NCBI GenBank assembly: GCA_021307315.1
Contig: JAJSPD010000018.1
Span: 682,001 to 746,000 of the forward strand
Source of the DNA: Bisporella sp. PMI_857
Taxonomy: Eukaryota; Ascomycota; Leotiomycetes; Helotiales; Helotiaceae
Direction: 5' to 3'
Length of the DNA stretch: 64,000 nt
The position numbers and the translations under genes are program-made. The notes beneath the pieces were generated by a model. It was not told the origin of the DNA. It saw only the letters and a list, made by a program, of their open reading frames with translations, and did not search any database. Shown here piece by piece: positions 47,172-58,004 of the stretch (the first letter of the stretch is position 1; each line of letters starts with the position of its first letter).

Positions 47172-47801
47172 TCACGCCACCATCTTTTGGCCGGATTGGA
47201 TGTTCTGCTCCTTCTTCTTCTCTTCGCTAAAAACCCTCCGGCTCATCTCAAGCACGGCCTCAAATCCTTCCCTCCCTGTCTTCGCATTTTCTGAAAACCG
47301 TGTCACCGACGCCTCCTCCACTGCATTCTTGATCTTTTGCCATCCACCACAGAGAGCGGTTATCTTGGCCTGCTGCTCAAACCTTGTCTGCGTAGCGGAG
47401 GCAGGTTTATAGACCACGGTTTCCTGCACATTCAGGATGTTTGAGAAGGTCATATTTGACGATACCATGGTCACCTTCTTCGATGCTGGATCAACGTAGG
47501 ATATCTCGTACACGTGTGAAGTTTCGTTGCCCCCCATCAGGGAATTGAGCCACTTGGGGGCACTTTGTTTGCAGGTTATCAAACGTTCTGTTCGTAACTA
47601 ACAACCTGTTAGTCCTTGCGTCGGCAACCAAAGGTGGGAGCAACGTACAATTCCAGTGGTAGCATCGACACTTCGTGATAATGTGTCGACGGCGATGACA
47701 TGGGTTGACTTATCATTCCAAGGACAGTATTTCCTCCAATTTGCTGTGGAAACCTCTTCCCAGGAGTAATCAAATGTGCAGTCGTTGGAGAACACCTTCA
47801 T
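47172..47801 (-). CDS. ups2: PRELI/MSF1-domain lipid transfer protein, Ups2-like
   Basis: Mitochondrial intermembrane-space protein that, with Mdm35, carries phosphatidylserine between membranes for phosphatidylethanolamine synthesis. Two exons on the minus strand: 47649-47801 and 47172-47597 (579 nt, 192 aa). The PRELI domain spans almost the full protein: [35 protein letters not shown], then [16 protein letters not shown], the [20 protein letters not shown] region, [17 protein letters not shown] and [19 protein letters not shown]. The MK(V/L)F start and ANWRKYPW-like stretch fit Ups2 rather than Ups1. The intron is 51 nt with a strong GTACGT donor. The gene is divergent from dot5. Confidence 0.92.
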
Positions 47802-48335
47802 CTTGGTCGTGTGCTGGTCTCGTGTAGGCGTAAGGGGCGTAGGCGCCGACGTTGATCGCGTTTAGTGTTTTGGGACGTGCTCGTAAACACAATGGATGTT
47901 CGTGTACAATAGCTGGAGTATTTGGTGACTTTCGAGGCTGTAGTGGTCGTTCCGTAGTTTGAGAAGATAGACAAGACTGTTGTAAGAATTAAAAGGGATG
48001 GTTGAACAGGATAAGGCCTAGAGTTCCGATAAGAGCCGGAGAAGTAGCTTTTTTTTTTAAGGATGAGTCTTGGCGCTGCCTGGCTACCACTGAACCGCCG
48101 GATGAAAGAGAGATTTTGCCTTCGCCTTTTCTCGCTTACTTAGGTCATCATACTGATTATGAATATGACAAACGGCGAACTGGAATGAATGTGAGTGAAA
48201 GTCATGATGGACTCGCCTCCGAGGCCCACTTGGAGGAGTGATGGGAGATGGAGGAGTGGCGGGAAGTGATGTTATAGTATGTGCACGACTGAATCAATCA
48301 TGACGAATCCAGATCTACCTCTACTGAGTTCGTTA

Positions 48336-48438
48336 TCATCGTCATCATCATCACCATCATCACCATCATCATCACCATCATCATCACCATCATCATCACC
48401 ATCATCATCACCATCATCATCACCATCATCATCACCAC
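48336..48438. repeat. 12-base minisatellite, unit CACCATCATCAT
   Basis: About seven near-perfect tandem copies after a shorter ATC-rich lead-in. There are no spacers, so it is not a CRISPR array. Confidence 0.93.
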
Positions 48439-48564
48439 CAACATCCACACTGGCCCCTATTTGACCCGTGTGAGATAATCCTTACTTCCAACTCTCATTA
48501 TAGTAGTAGTATTTTGAACCCAAGATGTCTAGCACCTTGGGGACTCGATGACTTTCGTAGACGG

Positions 48565-48579
48565 CCCCCCCCCCCCCCC
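48565..48579. repeat. C15 homopolymer
   Basis: Fifteen C, with length uncertain for technical reasons. Confidence 0.9.
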
Positions 48580-49098
48580 ACTGGCCAGCCATTCTATCTA
48601 CCCCAGACTTTCGCGGGAGCATCCCTAATAAAATCAAACCCAACTCACTACAAAATCATTTTCATTTTGGATAGTAGCACAAATATTCATGCGCTGTTCA
48701 AGACCTCTAGTTTGCTAGGATCATAATATAAATTACAGTAGTTGCCAATTCATCTCCAGCTTTATCAATCATGGCTTGCGCCGTACTGGATCAAACAGTT
48801 GCACGCCATCTGCCCCTGGCCCAGTCATCGCCATGAGGAAATTAGCGCATATCCCGTCTCATATTTGGGTTGCCATATCATCATCTCCCCTTCCTTCAAA
48901 GCTTCGCAATATTGCACTTTCTAGCTCCAAACTCACCATCATAGTCGTCCTCTTCATAATCGTGTCACGCTGCATTTCATAATATCTTAAATAGTCCTTC
49001 TGTTGCTACGAGCTTTATTTATCATTGACATCAATTGAGGACTCACTAGTCTCTCACACGACACGTACTTGAATTGTCACGTCTTCGCTCGCAATCAA

Positions 49099-49818
49099 AT
49101 GGCTCCTGAGCTGAGAAAGCGCAAGGCGCCCGCCACTGAGCCTGCTGCCGCGCCACCAGCAAAGAAGGGGCCAGTTTCCAAAGCTGTCGCAACTACCAAG
49201 AAGGTTGTCGCAAAAGCTACAACCAGCAATGGCTCATCAAGCGTCTCCAAGATCGCGGTGGGCGATACCATAACATTAGACGGATTCGGCGGCGAAATCG
49301 AAACACACACGGGAGAGAAGACCACGCTCAAAAAACTCGTCGACGATAGCGTGGCTGGAGTTGTTCTCTTCACATATCCTGCAGCATCTACCCCTGGTTG
49401 TAAGTTATATGAATCCGCCCTTTATCTACCTCTTGCTGACTCAACTCTAGGTACGAAACAAGCGTGCTACTTCCGCGATGATTATTCAGACCTTACGTCC
49501 ACTGGATTTTCCATTTATGGGCTATCCAAGGACTCGCCCAAGGCTAATACAAATTTCAAGGAGAAGCAGAAGCTGACATATACACTATTGTGCGACCCCA
49601 AATTCACCCTTATATCTGCGATCGGTCTGAAGAAAACTCCCAGCGGCACAATTAGAGGCGTATTTGTGGTTGACAAGTCCGGAAAAGTCTTGCTTGCTGA
49701 GGGAGGTTCGCCGATTGGGACTGTTGAAGCTGTCAAGAAGCTCCTGAAGGCAGCTCCAGCTGATGGTGCCTCCAAGGAGCCTCCCGCTGCTATAAAAGCC
49801 GGTCCGGCAGCGGCTTGA
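49099..49818 (+). CDS. dot5: Nuclear thiol peroxidase Dot5 (peroxiredoxin Q/BCP type)
   Basis: Peroxiredoxin that reduces hydroperoxides, expected in the nucleus. Exons 49099-49399 and 49451-49818 (669 nt, 222 aa). A basic, Ala/Lys-rich N-terminus (LRKRKAPATEPAAAPPAKK) fits nuclear targeting. The thioredoxin-fold domain runs from KIAVGDTITLDGFGG to about residue 200. With the intron removed the active site reads STPGCTKQACYFRDDY, the C-x4-C arrangement of PrxQ enzymes with peroxidatic and resolving cysteines. The C-terminal tail is Ala/Pro/Lys-rich. The 51-nt intron (49400-49450) splits the peroxidatic Cys codon (T|GT), is a multiple of three and has no stop, so an ORF caller reads through it. 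The model's family assignment rests on the spliced form. Confidence 0.93.
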   Translation: MAPELRKRKAPATEPAAAPPAKKGPVSKAVATTKKVVAKATTSNGSSSVSKIAVGDTITLDGFGGEIETHTGEKTTLKKLVDDSVAGVVLFTYPAASTPGCKLYESALYLPLADSTLGTKQACYFRDDYSDLTSTGFSIYGLSKDSPKANTNFKEKQKLTYTLLCDPKFTLISAIGLKKTPSGTIRGVFVVDKSGKVLLAEGGSPIGTVEAVKKLLKAAPADGASKEPPAAIKAGPAAA

Positions 49819-50250
49819 AGCTTGCAAAGCATCTGGTAAACCATGCATTCCACCAGACCAAAGAAGTGAAGCAGAGAGAAAGTAAAGTTTTCATAAATAG
49901 GCCATGTTTTGACTCGGGACTGAATAATTTGGCGATTATGCGAAATTCTAATAGCGTAGCATTAATACCTACTATTGCCTGAATTATATCCAAGAATCAA
50001 ATGTAATTCTCAGACACAACTCATCCAATTATGGTAAATTCTTTCTTGTTCATGCTTGTTCATGCTTGCTAGTGTTGTGAGCTCAAATGCAAGATGGGCT
50101 GGGCTCGGCTGATGGTTCTTCCGTACCGATCCAACAGTTCACCTCTAGTCTTGTCAAAGAATTGATCAATTGAATCGTACTCGCCGAACGTCTGCTCTCT
50201 CGTATTGTGAACGAGTCAATTGCACGGTTGGGATAGCTAGAGGGCTCGAC
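49819..50250. other. Upstream region of the complex I subunit gene
   Basis: 432 bases between two plus-strand genes. It contains a short direct repeat (TTCATGCTTG near 50048-50072). No gene seen. Confidence 0.45.
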
Positions 50251-50968
50251 ATGTCATCATACACAGCGGCCAAAGCTGCCCAAGCTGGTAGCAGAGTCAT
50301 TGGCGTCAGCAAAGTCAGTTGATATCCCTCATTTACTTCAGAACAGCTTCTACATCCCAGCACAATTGCCAGTTGGGAAACAGGATACTGATCTGCTGTC
50401 ACAGAAATATACGGTTCAATCTACTGGCATCTGGGAGGTTATCCGCCGCATCTTCGCCGTCGATCCAAACCGCTCCAACGGCGTTCCCCTCAACCCCCAA
50501 TTCCGCAACCCACCCCCAGGATCCAACGAGCCCTTCTCTTTCATCGATCCCGTCACTCTCCCCGCTGGCGATATTGCAGAGAATCCATATTGGAAGCGTG
50601 ACGCACGACGAAACTACCCACGGCTGTCCGTCGTCAACCAAGGTGACGTAGTCGGTCTGCTCAGTGTAGGAAGTGCAGCTGCACCTAAGAAGGAGTTGAT
50701 TGGTGAGGCCGGAAAGAACGAGATAGTGCAAGTCAAGCAGGATGGGGAGACAGGTTTGGCTGCATATTTCAACAGCGGAAAGGGTAGCGCTTTGGAGAGC
50801 TTGGGAAGTAACGGATTACCGCCTTTACCGAGTGGACAGAGCTTGAAGGCTAGTGCGGGAAAATACACATTGAATCCGGAGGAGGGATTCCCTGATCAGT
50901 AAGTCATGAGTATCAATCACGGAAATATAATTAACCTTCTTAGGTACCCATGTCGGACGTTCCAATAG
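50251..50968 (+). CDS. Complex I accessory subunit, 21.3-kDa type (fungal NUZM/21.3a)
   Basis: Accessory subunit of mitochondrial NADH:ubiquinone oxidoreductase, absent from Saccharomyces. Three exons: 50251-50313, 50405-50898, 50944-50968 (582 nt, 193 aa). The first exon gives MSSYTAAKAAQAGSRVIGVSK and joins in phase to KYTVQSTGIWEVIRR. Conserved blocks follow: VDPNRSNGVPLNPQFRNPPPG, PAGDIAENPYWKRD, YPRLSVVNQGDVVGLLSVGS and GLPPLPSG. The final exon of 25 nt supplies the PCRTFQ end typical of this subunit. The intron donor GTCAGT is unusual but the join matches the family. Frames that begin at 50300 are intron read-through. The link to the Yarrowia name NUZM is from memory. Confidence 0.92.
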
Positions 50969-51414
50969 GGGACGCAGAAGCAAGAATGAATATAGAATCC
51001 GAATGCAGAAAGTCTATGATAAACTTCCAGGCTCTAATCTGGTTATTTTTGAAAGGAAGCATAGCTTCTTGGCACGGTGAACTCTGTCAATTTCGAGTTG
51101 TCTGCCTCAGCGTCACCATCGATGCGATTTTGTATTAGTTGAGAATGTGAATTTGGCCTTCATCACAACCTTCTTTCTCAGAGCAGCCTTATAGAACCGG
51201 AAGACTGTCTAGATCTCTTTACTTCATCTTTGATAGCCTTATCCACGGATTTCTTGAGGGGGAATCCTCTATAGCGGATGAGACATTGATAGCTCTGTAA
51301 GTAGATATGAGCAATTGGCTGCCTCTACTCAGGACCGTGTTCTACACAATATCAGAATGTGCGAGAAATGACCAGAGAAAGAGAGCTTGCCTGAATACCG
51401 CCCATGGAGGATGA
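50969..51414. other. Intergenic, convergent
   Basis: 446 bases between the complex I subunit gene and lto1. No gene seen. Confidence 0.5.
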
Positions 51415-51915
51415 TCAGTGTCTTGCATTCACAACACTGATATCCTCAATACTCCTATCCTTGCTACTCCTTTTCGCTTCATCACTAGCCCTACCTTCAC
51501 CGGCCATCCTGTCAATCATTTTCGCCTTCGCTTGTGCCCTCTTCAACCGATCATCAAAGTCTGAAACCGATTCCTCCGTATTCTCTGTCGACAAAGTATC
51601 AGACTCAGCTAAAGCATGCAGGATTTTGACATGCTTTGCTAAGCGCACATTTTCCGAGAAAGAGGGAAGTTTTATTTGTCTTTCTCCTTCACTATTTAAA
51701 CTCTTCTCCTGCAAGTGAGACAAGCGACTTGCCCAGATAAGCGATTTCCCGTGTAGCCTACCGCTCTCGAGGTATTTCTCAAAGCCTTTTTCTAGCCCGA
51801 ATGTTCGTCCTTCAATCTGACCGGCCCGGCCACCATCAGCCAGGCCTTGAGCATAGCCATCAGTATAGTACTGTTCTTCGAGTCCAAGAACTTCGTCAAA
51901 CGTATCTAGAGGCAT
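51415..51915 (-). CDS. lto1: Lto1 homologue (essential protein Yae1 N-terminal domain)
   Basis: Adaptor that, with Yae1, targets the CIA machinery to the ribosome-recycling ATPase Rli1/ABCE1 for iron-sulphur cluster insertion. One exon of 166 codons with ATG at 51915. The Yae1-type repeat is seen at about residues 10-50: LGLEEQYYTDGYAQGLADGGRAGQIEGRTFGLEKGFEKY, split here as YYTDGYAQGLADG and GRTFGLEKGFEKYLESG, with the deca-GX3 pattern. The middle is helical and the C-terminal quarter acidic and basic mixed (DFDDRLKRAQAKAKMID). Yeast Lto1 ends in Trp; this protein ends NARH, so the usual C-terminal Trp signal for CIA recruitment is not visible at the stop. Confidence 0.85.
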   Translation of the reverse strand: MPLDTFDEVLGLEEQYYTDGYAQGLADGGRAGQIEGRTFGLEKGFEKYLESGRLHGKSLIWASRLSHLQEKSLNSEGERQIKLPSFSENVRLAKHVKILHALAESDTLSTENTEESVSDFDDRLKRAQAKAKMIDRMAGEGRASDEAKRSSKDRSIEDISVVNARH

Positions 51916-52142
51916 GAGGATAAATCTTAAAGTAGATTTGATTTTGTAAAGAGAAATTTGCTAAGCGTTGTGGACCCAGGCCACTTGAGTTCAAAAAATA
52001 TATAGTCACAAGGCTGACCCACAAGGCTGACAAAATTATGGCACACCAGTTCCCAAATGTTGCCTTAAGTAGCCTTTAATACATGGCGATAAATCAGGTC
52101 TTTCTAGGTGACCCCAGTTCTAGCTGATCTATTTTGAATGTT

Positions 52143-52968
52143 CTAACTTTGTTTCGTCTCATTCCTCTCCACTAGCTCTCCTACACCAAGACCCCGTCCA
52201 ACCTTCACCCTTTGCTTCTTCTCCCCACCTTTGGCGACCTCACCCTTGTCCTTCTTACCAAGCTCTCCTACAGGCTCGCCTTCATCCAGATCATCCTCAA
52301 GTGATCTATCCTCGTCAATGATTTGCTGTGCAATAGGACTCAGATCCAGCTTCATTGAATAAGCATCTTCGCCGTCTGCGTAATATTTTGCTTCAATGCC
52401 GCCATCCTTGAAGCCTAGAGTATCGCGATAGAGACGCAGAGCTGCGTTGTTAGAGACACGAACATGCAGAGAGACATACTGCGCATTGAATGTTTCGACC
52501 ATAGCTCGTTCTATGTACCTTGTTAGCCCGCATTTCAAGACGTGTCATATCTTCCAGGCGGAGGCCTGTGGTAATAAAATAGCTTCGCAGTAGAAGAAAA
52601 CATACGTGATTGTTTCATCAACTTCTCAGCGATGCCCAACCTCCGATGCGTTCTCATAACACTCAAGCTGGTAATGTGCCCATGCTGTACTCCATCTGGA
52701 GGATCCTCCTCCATCTTCGCCAATACATAGCCTACGATTCGCGGGTAGTCGTACGGCGTCTTCTTTGGTCTTGAAACATCGACTGCGACGTATGAGAGCT
52801 GTGGCCAGGAAAGGGCGTGGTAGAGATAATATTTCATGAAATAGCTGTGGAGGTCAGCACCGAGCATAGCAATGATGAAGAAAGGAATAATTACTTTTCT
52901 GGCAGGTTTGTGATATTTGCATGTTGCACATGCGGAATATCTGAAGGATGAAGCAGCCGTATATCCAT
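52143..52968 (-). CDS. ard1: N-terminal acetyltransferase A catalytic subunit Ard1/Naa10
   Basis: Catalytic subunit of NatA, which acetylates Ser/Ala/Gly/Thr N-termini on nascent chains at the ribosome. Three exons on the minus strand: 52895-52968, 52606-52844, 52143-52510 (681 nt, 226 aa). GNAT fold: [76 protein letters not shown] with the acetyl-CoA pyrophosphate-binding RRLGIA, then [15 protein letters not shown] and [12 protein letters not shown]. The tail is acidic then basic ([18 protein letters not shown]). Introns of 50 and 95 nt have good ends. The long frame upstream of 52968 is intron and leader. Confidence 0.95.
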
Positions 52969-53345
52969 GGCTAAGACGTCTGTCGCTTTTTAAGAAAGTG
53001 AAGCTGAACTGGTAGACTTTCGTTTGGATATTTATGCCAAGCAAAGGCCAACTTGGGTGTGTGGTTGGAAAAGTCGCATTGGTGCGGATCAGAGCTGTGA
53101 CACGACACGAGGTCCCGCCAGCGGAAAGTGGGCATGGGTTGGTGGGGTGAAGTCCACAAAGGTGTATATATAAAGGGCAAATACCTATGACCTGTTTCCT
53201 ATTGTTTATTGTTTCTCCTTCAACTTGGACTGAATAGTATCTCATCTAAATAGGCTATCAGAGGATCATATTTCAAAGCATTTCGATTCAACATTTGATT
53301 TAGCAGGGAGGCAGCCCAGATTTAGACCCACCCGGCAAACTACAA
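52969..53345. other. Divergent promoter region ard1 / SDR gene
   Basis: 377 bases between two starts; no gene seen. Confidence 0.45.
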
Positions 53346-54310
53346 ATGGCTTCACCCCCAGCACATACCAGAACTACTTCAACGAACTTAGGCGGAGCAC
53401 GTGGATGGCGACCTCTTGAAGGAAAGCTGGCTATTGTGACAGGGGCATCTCGAGGTTTGTCCTTCTGACTCCAAATTTCTTTCTTGTTACTCATACTCTA
53501 TCTTGGACAGGAATCGGCTTAGCTATTGCCCAAAACCTAGCCTCAAAGGGCGCTTCTCTAATTCTCAACTACACCAGTGATTCATCCCGCACCGTGACAG
53601 AAGCTCTTTCCGAGTCCCTCACTCAAGAATATGGCGTGGCTTGCCTCATAGTTCAAGCCGATATGGGATCCACTGGCGGCCCGGTGCATTTAGTCAACAC
53701 CACCAAAAATCACTTCTCACATCCCAAGACTGGGAAATTCCAGATCGATATCATAGTCAATAATGCCGGGGTATCCAAGGACCAGTTCATTGCTGAGATT
53801 ACCGTAGAAGAGTATGAGAGACAGTACAAAGTCAATGTGCTGGGACCACTGTTACTGATGCAGGCCGCCTTGCCATACCTCCCACATGACCGAAGTGGCA
53901 GAATTGTGAATCTGAGCTCAGTCTCGAGCTCAGAGGGCTTTGTAGGGCAAAGTATATATGGGGGAACTAAGGCCGCGCTAGAGGCTATGACTAGGACTTG
54001 GGCCAGGGAGCTTGCGGAGAGGGCAACTGTCAACAGCATAAATCCTGGGCCAGTGAAGACAGATATGTGGTCAAGAACGACGAGCAGTTTCAAGCAGAGT
54101 ATGAGGCCTTTTATCGAGCACACTCCGGGTTCGCAGATTCGGCCAGAAGTGGACCATGAGGATTTAGTAAAGGATGCAGGAAATGCTGGGGGTCGACCAG
54201 CATACGTCGAGGAAATTGGGGGTATTGTGGGTATGCTTTGTACTCCTGACAGCCTGTGGTGTACCGGCCAGGTGATATGCGCAAATGGTGGCATGAGAAT
54301 GGCAATTTAA
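53346..54310 (+). CDS. Short-chain dehydrogenase/reductase (FabG-like)
   Basis: NAD(P)-dependent oxidoreductase of the classical SDR family; substrate unknown, most like 3-oxoacyl-ACP reductases. Exons 53346-53454 and 53511-54310 (909 nt, 302 aa). Seen: the cofactor loop TGASRGIG (residues about 32-39, split by the intron), NNAG, the catalytic Ser in IVNLSSVSS, YGGTKAALEAM with catalytic Tyr and Lys, and INPGPVKTDMW. It is longer than typical FabG (about 245 aa) because of a 27-residue Pro/Thr-rich N-terminus and an insert between VQADMGS and IDIIVNNAG. Such SDRs are often mitochondrial or cytosolic in fungi; no targeting signal is clear. It converges with mes1 (126 bases). Confidence 0.87.
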
Positions 54311-54436
54311 CAATATTGCAAATAAGTACTGAGATGTGAAGAGACTGATCGTTATCTTTTGCTATTTATTTTCTATTGAAGAGTTTAGGCCAAACGGGAA
54401 CGCTACATTCGAGTTACCGTTTGTCATGGTGTCATC

Positions 54437-56478
54437 TTATGGCGCTGCGGCAGGGGGAGGAGCCTGTTCTTCTGCTACAACGCCTCTAAAAGGAAGCTCT
54501 GTGGTCTTTGGGATCTCCTCCAAGTTAGCCTTCTCCGCAGCTTTCTTCTCCTTTCTCGCTTTCTTCCGCTCTTTGTCTCTTGCCTTGTCCGCTGCTTTTT
54601 GGGCCTTAGCTTGCGCTTCAGCGTCACGACTTGCCTAGCACAGATCAGTGATGTTCAAGCTCACTAATTAATGTTCGCCACTAGCATATTCATACCTGGG
54701 TGCCACCGTATCTGGACTTCCACTCAGCCTCTTTACTATCGTCAATCTTCGAAAACAAATGCTCGGCTTTTCCAATCCTATGTCCGCCAGATAGAGCGTT
54801 CCCTGACCATTTATCTGGAATCAAGGCGAGCGGGGTGTTGAGTTGAGCCACAATTGAGGCCGCAGTCGACGGCATATATGGTGATGAAATTGAGGCAAGA
54901 AGATGAACAAGATTCAATGCAAGACCAACGATTGTATGTGTGCGAACAGGATTTGCTTGGAGATTGGTGTTATCGATACGGTATTGCACTAAATTGTTAC
55001 CCAGGGACGAAATCTCCATAATCTTCTTTAAGCCGCTTCTGAGCTTAACAGCCTCCAGATCCGCAACATACTCTGCAAGATGAGTATTAACTTCGGCAAT
55101 GAATTTAGGGAAGTCGTAAGACTCTTCCTCGTGGCTAGGGGAGAATTCGGGAATGACGCCGTCAAGCTTCGCATTGACAAATTTGACAATACGATTGACG
55201 AAATTGCCCAGGTTGGCCAAAAGTTCGTTGTTGTTAGCTGCGATGAAAGCATTCCACTCGAACTGGGTATCTCCAGTCTCTGGTCGATTTGCGAGAAGGT
55301 AGTATCGCCAGACCGAAGGGGATAGTCCTGTTTCCGCAACAGAGTCTCCGAAGACACCAATCCCTCGCGACTTGGAAAACTTTCCGTCCTCATAGTTCAA
55401 GTACTCGGTGGTCGAAAGGTGATTAAGCATGGTCCATTTATCTCCCGTGCCAATCTGAGAGCCAGGGAAAATCACCGTATGGAATGGCACATTGTCCTTG
55501 CCCATGAATTGATACAATTTGACCTCGTCAGGATTACGCCACCACAACTCCCAATTTTTCGTATAGTTTGCAGTAATCGAAGGGTAGCCAATACAAGCAT
55601 CAAACCAAACATACAACACCTTTTTCTCATAACCTGATAATGGAATTGGCGTGCCCCACTTCAGGTCTCTTGTAATACTTCCTGTATATCACCTTAGCCG
55701 ACCCTGACCTAGAGTTTGTGAAGGATGATCCCAATAATTACTTACGTCCTTCCAAGCCTTTGTCAAGCCATGATTTAGTGATACTGACGCCATTCTGAGG
55801 CCAAGCTCCCTCCACACTTGACTTAGAGAACCACTTCTCAATCTCCGGTTGGACCTTGTCAAGTCGTAGAAATATATGGGTTGTGTCTCTTGGTACCGGC
55901 GTTGAGCCATCGATCTTACAATGGGGGTTTATCAACTCGAAAGGATCAAGCAGATTGCCACACTTATCACATTGGTCTCCTCGCGCATCATCGTAGTTGC
56001 ATTTGGGACAAGTTCCTTCCACAAATCGGTCAGCTAGAAAAGACATGTGATTATTGGCTTCACAATATGGCTGCTTGGTGGTTCGCTCCTCCAAGTAACC
56101 ATTCTTATGTAGCTTGAGGAATATATCTTGCGCGATTTCTGTCTGTTTCTCCGTGGTGGTCCGCCCAAAATAGTCAAAGCCAATCTCGAACCAATCGTAT
56201 ACCGCTTTATGCTTTTTGTGAAACTCGTCACATAACTCCTGCGGCGTTTGCTTCGTCTCTAGAGCCTTGGTCTCGGTTGCTGTACCATATTCATCTGTTC
56301 CGCAGATATACAGTGTTGGGCGTCCTCTCAGTTTGCTGTACCTGGAGAAGACATCGGCACTGAGCACACTACCAACCACATTTCCCAAATGGGGAACATT
56401 GTTCACATATGGTAGCGCACTCGTGATCAGAATATTCTCTTTGCCCTTTTCGGGCAGAATAATATCGGGAGTTCCCAT
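54437..56478 (-). CDS. mes1: Methionyl-tRNA synthetase, cytosolic (Mes1)
   Basis: Charges tRNA-Met; class I synthetase. Three exons on the minus strand: 55746-56478, 54696-55681, 54437-54634 (1917 nt, 638 aa). Seen: LITSALPYVNNVPHLGN (HIGH-type motif, residues about 19-34), CGTDEYGTATETKALE, a zinc-binding region CPKCNYDDARGDQCDKCG, GYEKKVLYVWFDACIGYPS, GKDNVPFHTVIFPG, the KMSKS-type KFSKSRGIGVF and an anticodon-binding helical domain. The last exon encodes a Lys/Ala-rich basic tail (EKKAAEKANLEE) ending APPPAAAP. The N-terminal GST-like domain present in yeast Mes1 is absent, as in many filamentous fungi. The frame upstream opens at TTG; the first ATG is 56478. Both introns are 61-64 nt. Confidence 0.95.
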
Positions 56479-57276
56479 TTCGAGGTGCGTGCTCTGAGGC
56501 AAGGACTTTAGAATAGGTAGAGAATGATCGCTGTAGTTCCAGTGTTATTAGTTGCTCTAGTTTTATCCGTCAGCTGGAGAAAGGTCAACATCTGCGCGAC
56601 TTACAAGATGATTGATGTCAGTTGTCGTATGGCTGGGTGTGATTATGATTGAGACAATGCTCCTTTTTCAACCTGTGGCGGGGTAGCTTTGTGAGTCGAG
56701 GCTGACTCACAAATGTGGTGGGGGATATAATAAATAGAGCTGGACCATAAGGCTGACGACGGACTTGGCAATGAACAACACCATAGCTACACATTTTCCA
56801 TATTCATCTGTGCCTTGTTAAGAATTGAAGAATCATATATTACTCAGACATTGCATCAGTCAATAAATAGACTGCTTAGCGAAGATGAGTCATAAGTCTA
56901 GTATTAGACCAACTCTACCATATCGTAAACTCGGTCAAAGAAAGGACTAGCCTGTTGTTGTCTGAGGATCAATGTTGAAGATATATAAATAACAGTCTAC
57001 AAATAGACGCTGAAGATTGCGGAAAAGATACTATCGTAGACGAAAAATATAGTCGAAAGATGCTTTTATCGGTTAAACACAAAAACATGCCAATACGATT
57101 GAGGACTAGCAAGAATTGTGCATAAATGTTTATTATCCTTTCTCCTGACTACCCAGTTGTACCAAACATCACATAAAGCACGAAATCACCACTGCAGTCC
57201 GAGTTGATTATACATATGTGGTCTGGCCACGCATTCATCATGCTACTATTTCAGAAGTCACTTTCCTAGCGAATAT
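56479..57276. other. Upstream region of mes1
   Basis: 798 bases between two minus-strand genes: mes1 promoter and the 3' UTR of the DUF1761-like gene. No gene seen. Confidence 0.5.
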
Positions 57277-58004
57277 TTACTCGAATGGATTGGTGTGAGT
57301 TCCCCACCTGATCATGTTAGCGCTTCGCCTTTCAAATAAGAACGATGGACATACCATGTCAGGAACAACGAGAGGCCAACAGTCTCAAAGACGCGAGCTA
57401 GAGCACCAACGGCAACGGTATCAAGCGGTCTCTTCTCGGTGGTGATTTGGGCAATGAACTGGGGCCGCAGTTAGTCAACATCGAATCGTACGGATGATCG
57501 ATAGGACCACATGGAAGAACTAACCGATGGGGCAGAGCTAGCGAAGAAGATCAAGGAGCCTAGGTAGGCTGCACCCTTGTAGCTGAGAGTTCCAGTGGCA
57601 TTGATCAAAGCACCAACTCCATATGATTGCAGGGCACTGCCGACGAGGGAAGATCCCCATGCAGTGGCAGCGGATGCAGCCTCCTTAGACTTGATGAACT
57701 CCTCCTTTGAGTTGGCGGCCTGAGCGCGGTGGTAGGTATCGCCGAAAACTGGACCAAGGACGGCTAGAGAAGCAGCATGGTTGAAGATTGTTCCCAATGC
57801 AATAGCAGAGGGCTTGACTGGTGGAAGGTCTATTAACATTTAGTGTCAGTGGCTCCTTAGATCCAACAACAAAACGTGGAAGGGGGATTAAATAGATCAT
57901 GAACTGGATTAAGTGATGCTATCAAACGAAGTGGCGTCATTTCGAAGCATTCCGCAGAGTATAAACAAGAGACTAGGAATAATGGACGTACAGTGAAGCG
58001 ACAT
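57277..58004 (-). CDS. DUF1761-like small membrane protein
   Basis: Four exons on the minus strand: 57992-58004 (13 nt, MSLH plus one base), 57525-57829, 57355-57458, 57277-57307 (453 nt, 150 aa). The second exon joins as YLPPVKPSAIALGTIFNHAASLAVLGPVFGD, which resembles the start of DUF1761 proteins. Several hydrophobic stretches follow (GTIFNHAASLAVLGPVFG, AYLGSLIFFASSAPS, VFETVGLSLFLTWWG), so three or four membrane segments are likely. The protein ends TNPFE. It has an acidic/basic central part (NSKEEFIKSKEAASAA). Function is unknown; the family assignment is from pattern memory. First and last exons are tiny and would be missed by ORF scanning. Confidence 0.75.

Larger units (their letters stand above)
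47802..49098. other. Divergent region ups2 / dot5 with simple repeats
   Basis: 1.3 kb without a recognised gene. It carries a T-run near 48050, a 12-base CAT-rich minisatellite and a C15 homopolymer. Frames such as the Ser/Pro-rich one at 48279-48464 are products of the repeat. Confidence 0.5.

Noticed and set aside
48336..48438. Possible CRISPR-like array
   Set aside because: Units are directly adjacent with no spacers, and the genome is eukaryotic.
48279..48464. Ser/Pro repeat protein
   Set aside because: The frame is created by the 12-base CACCATCATCAT minisatellite, which is open in more than one frame.
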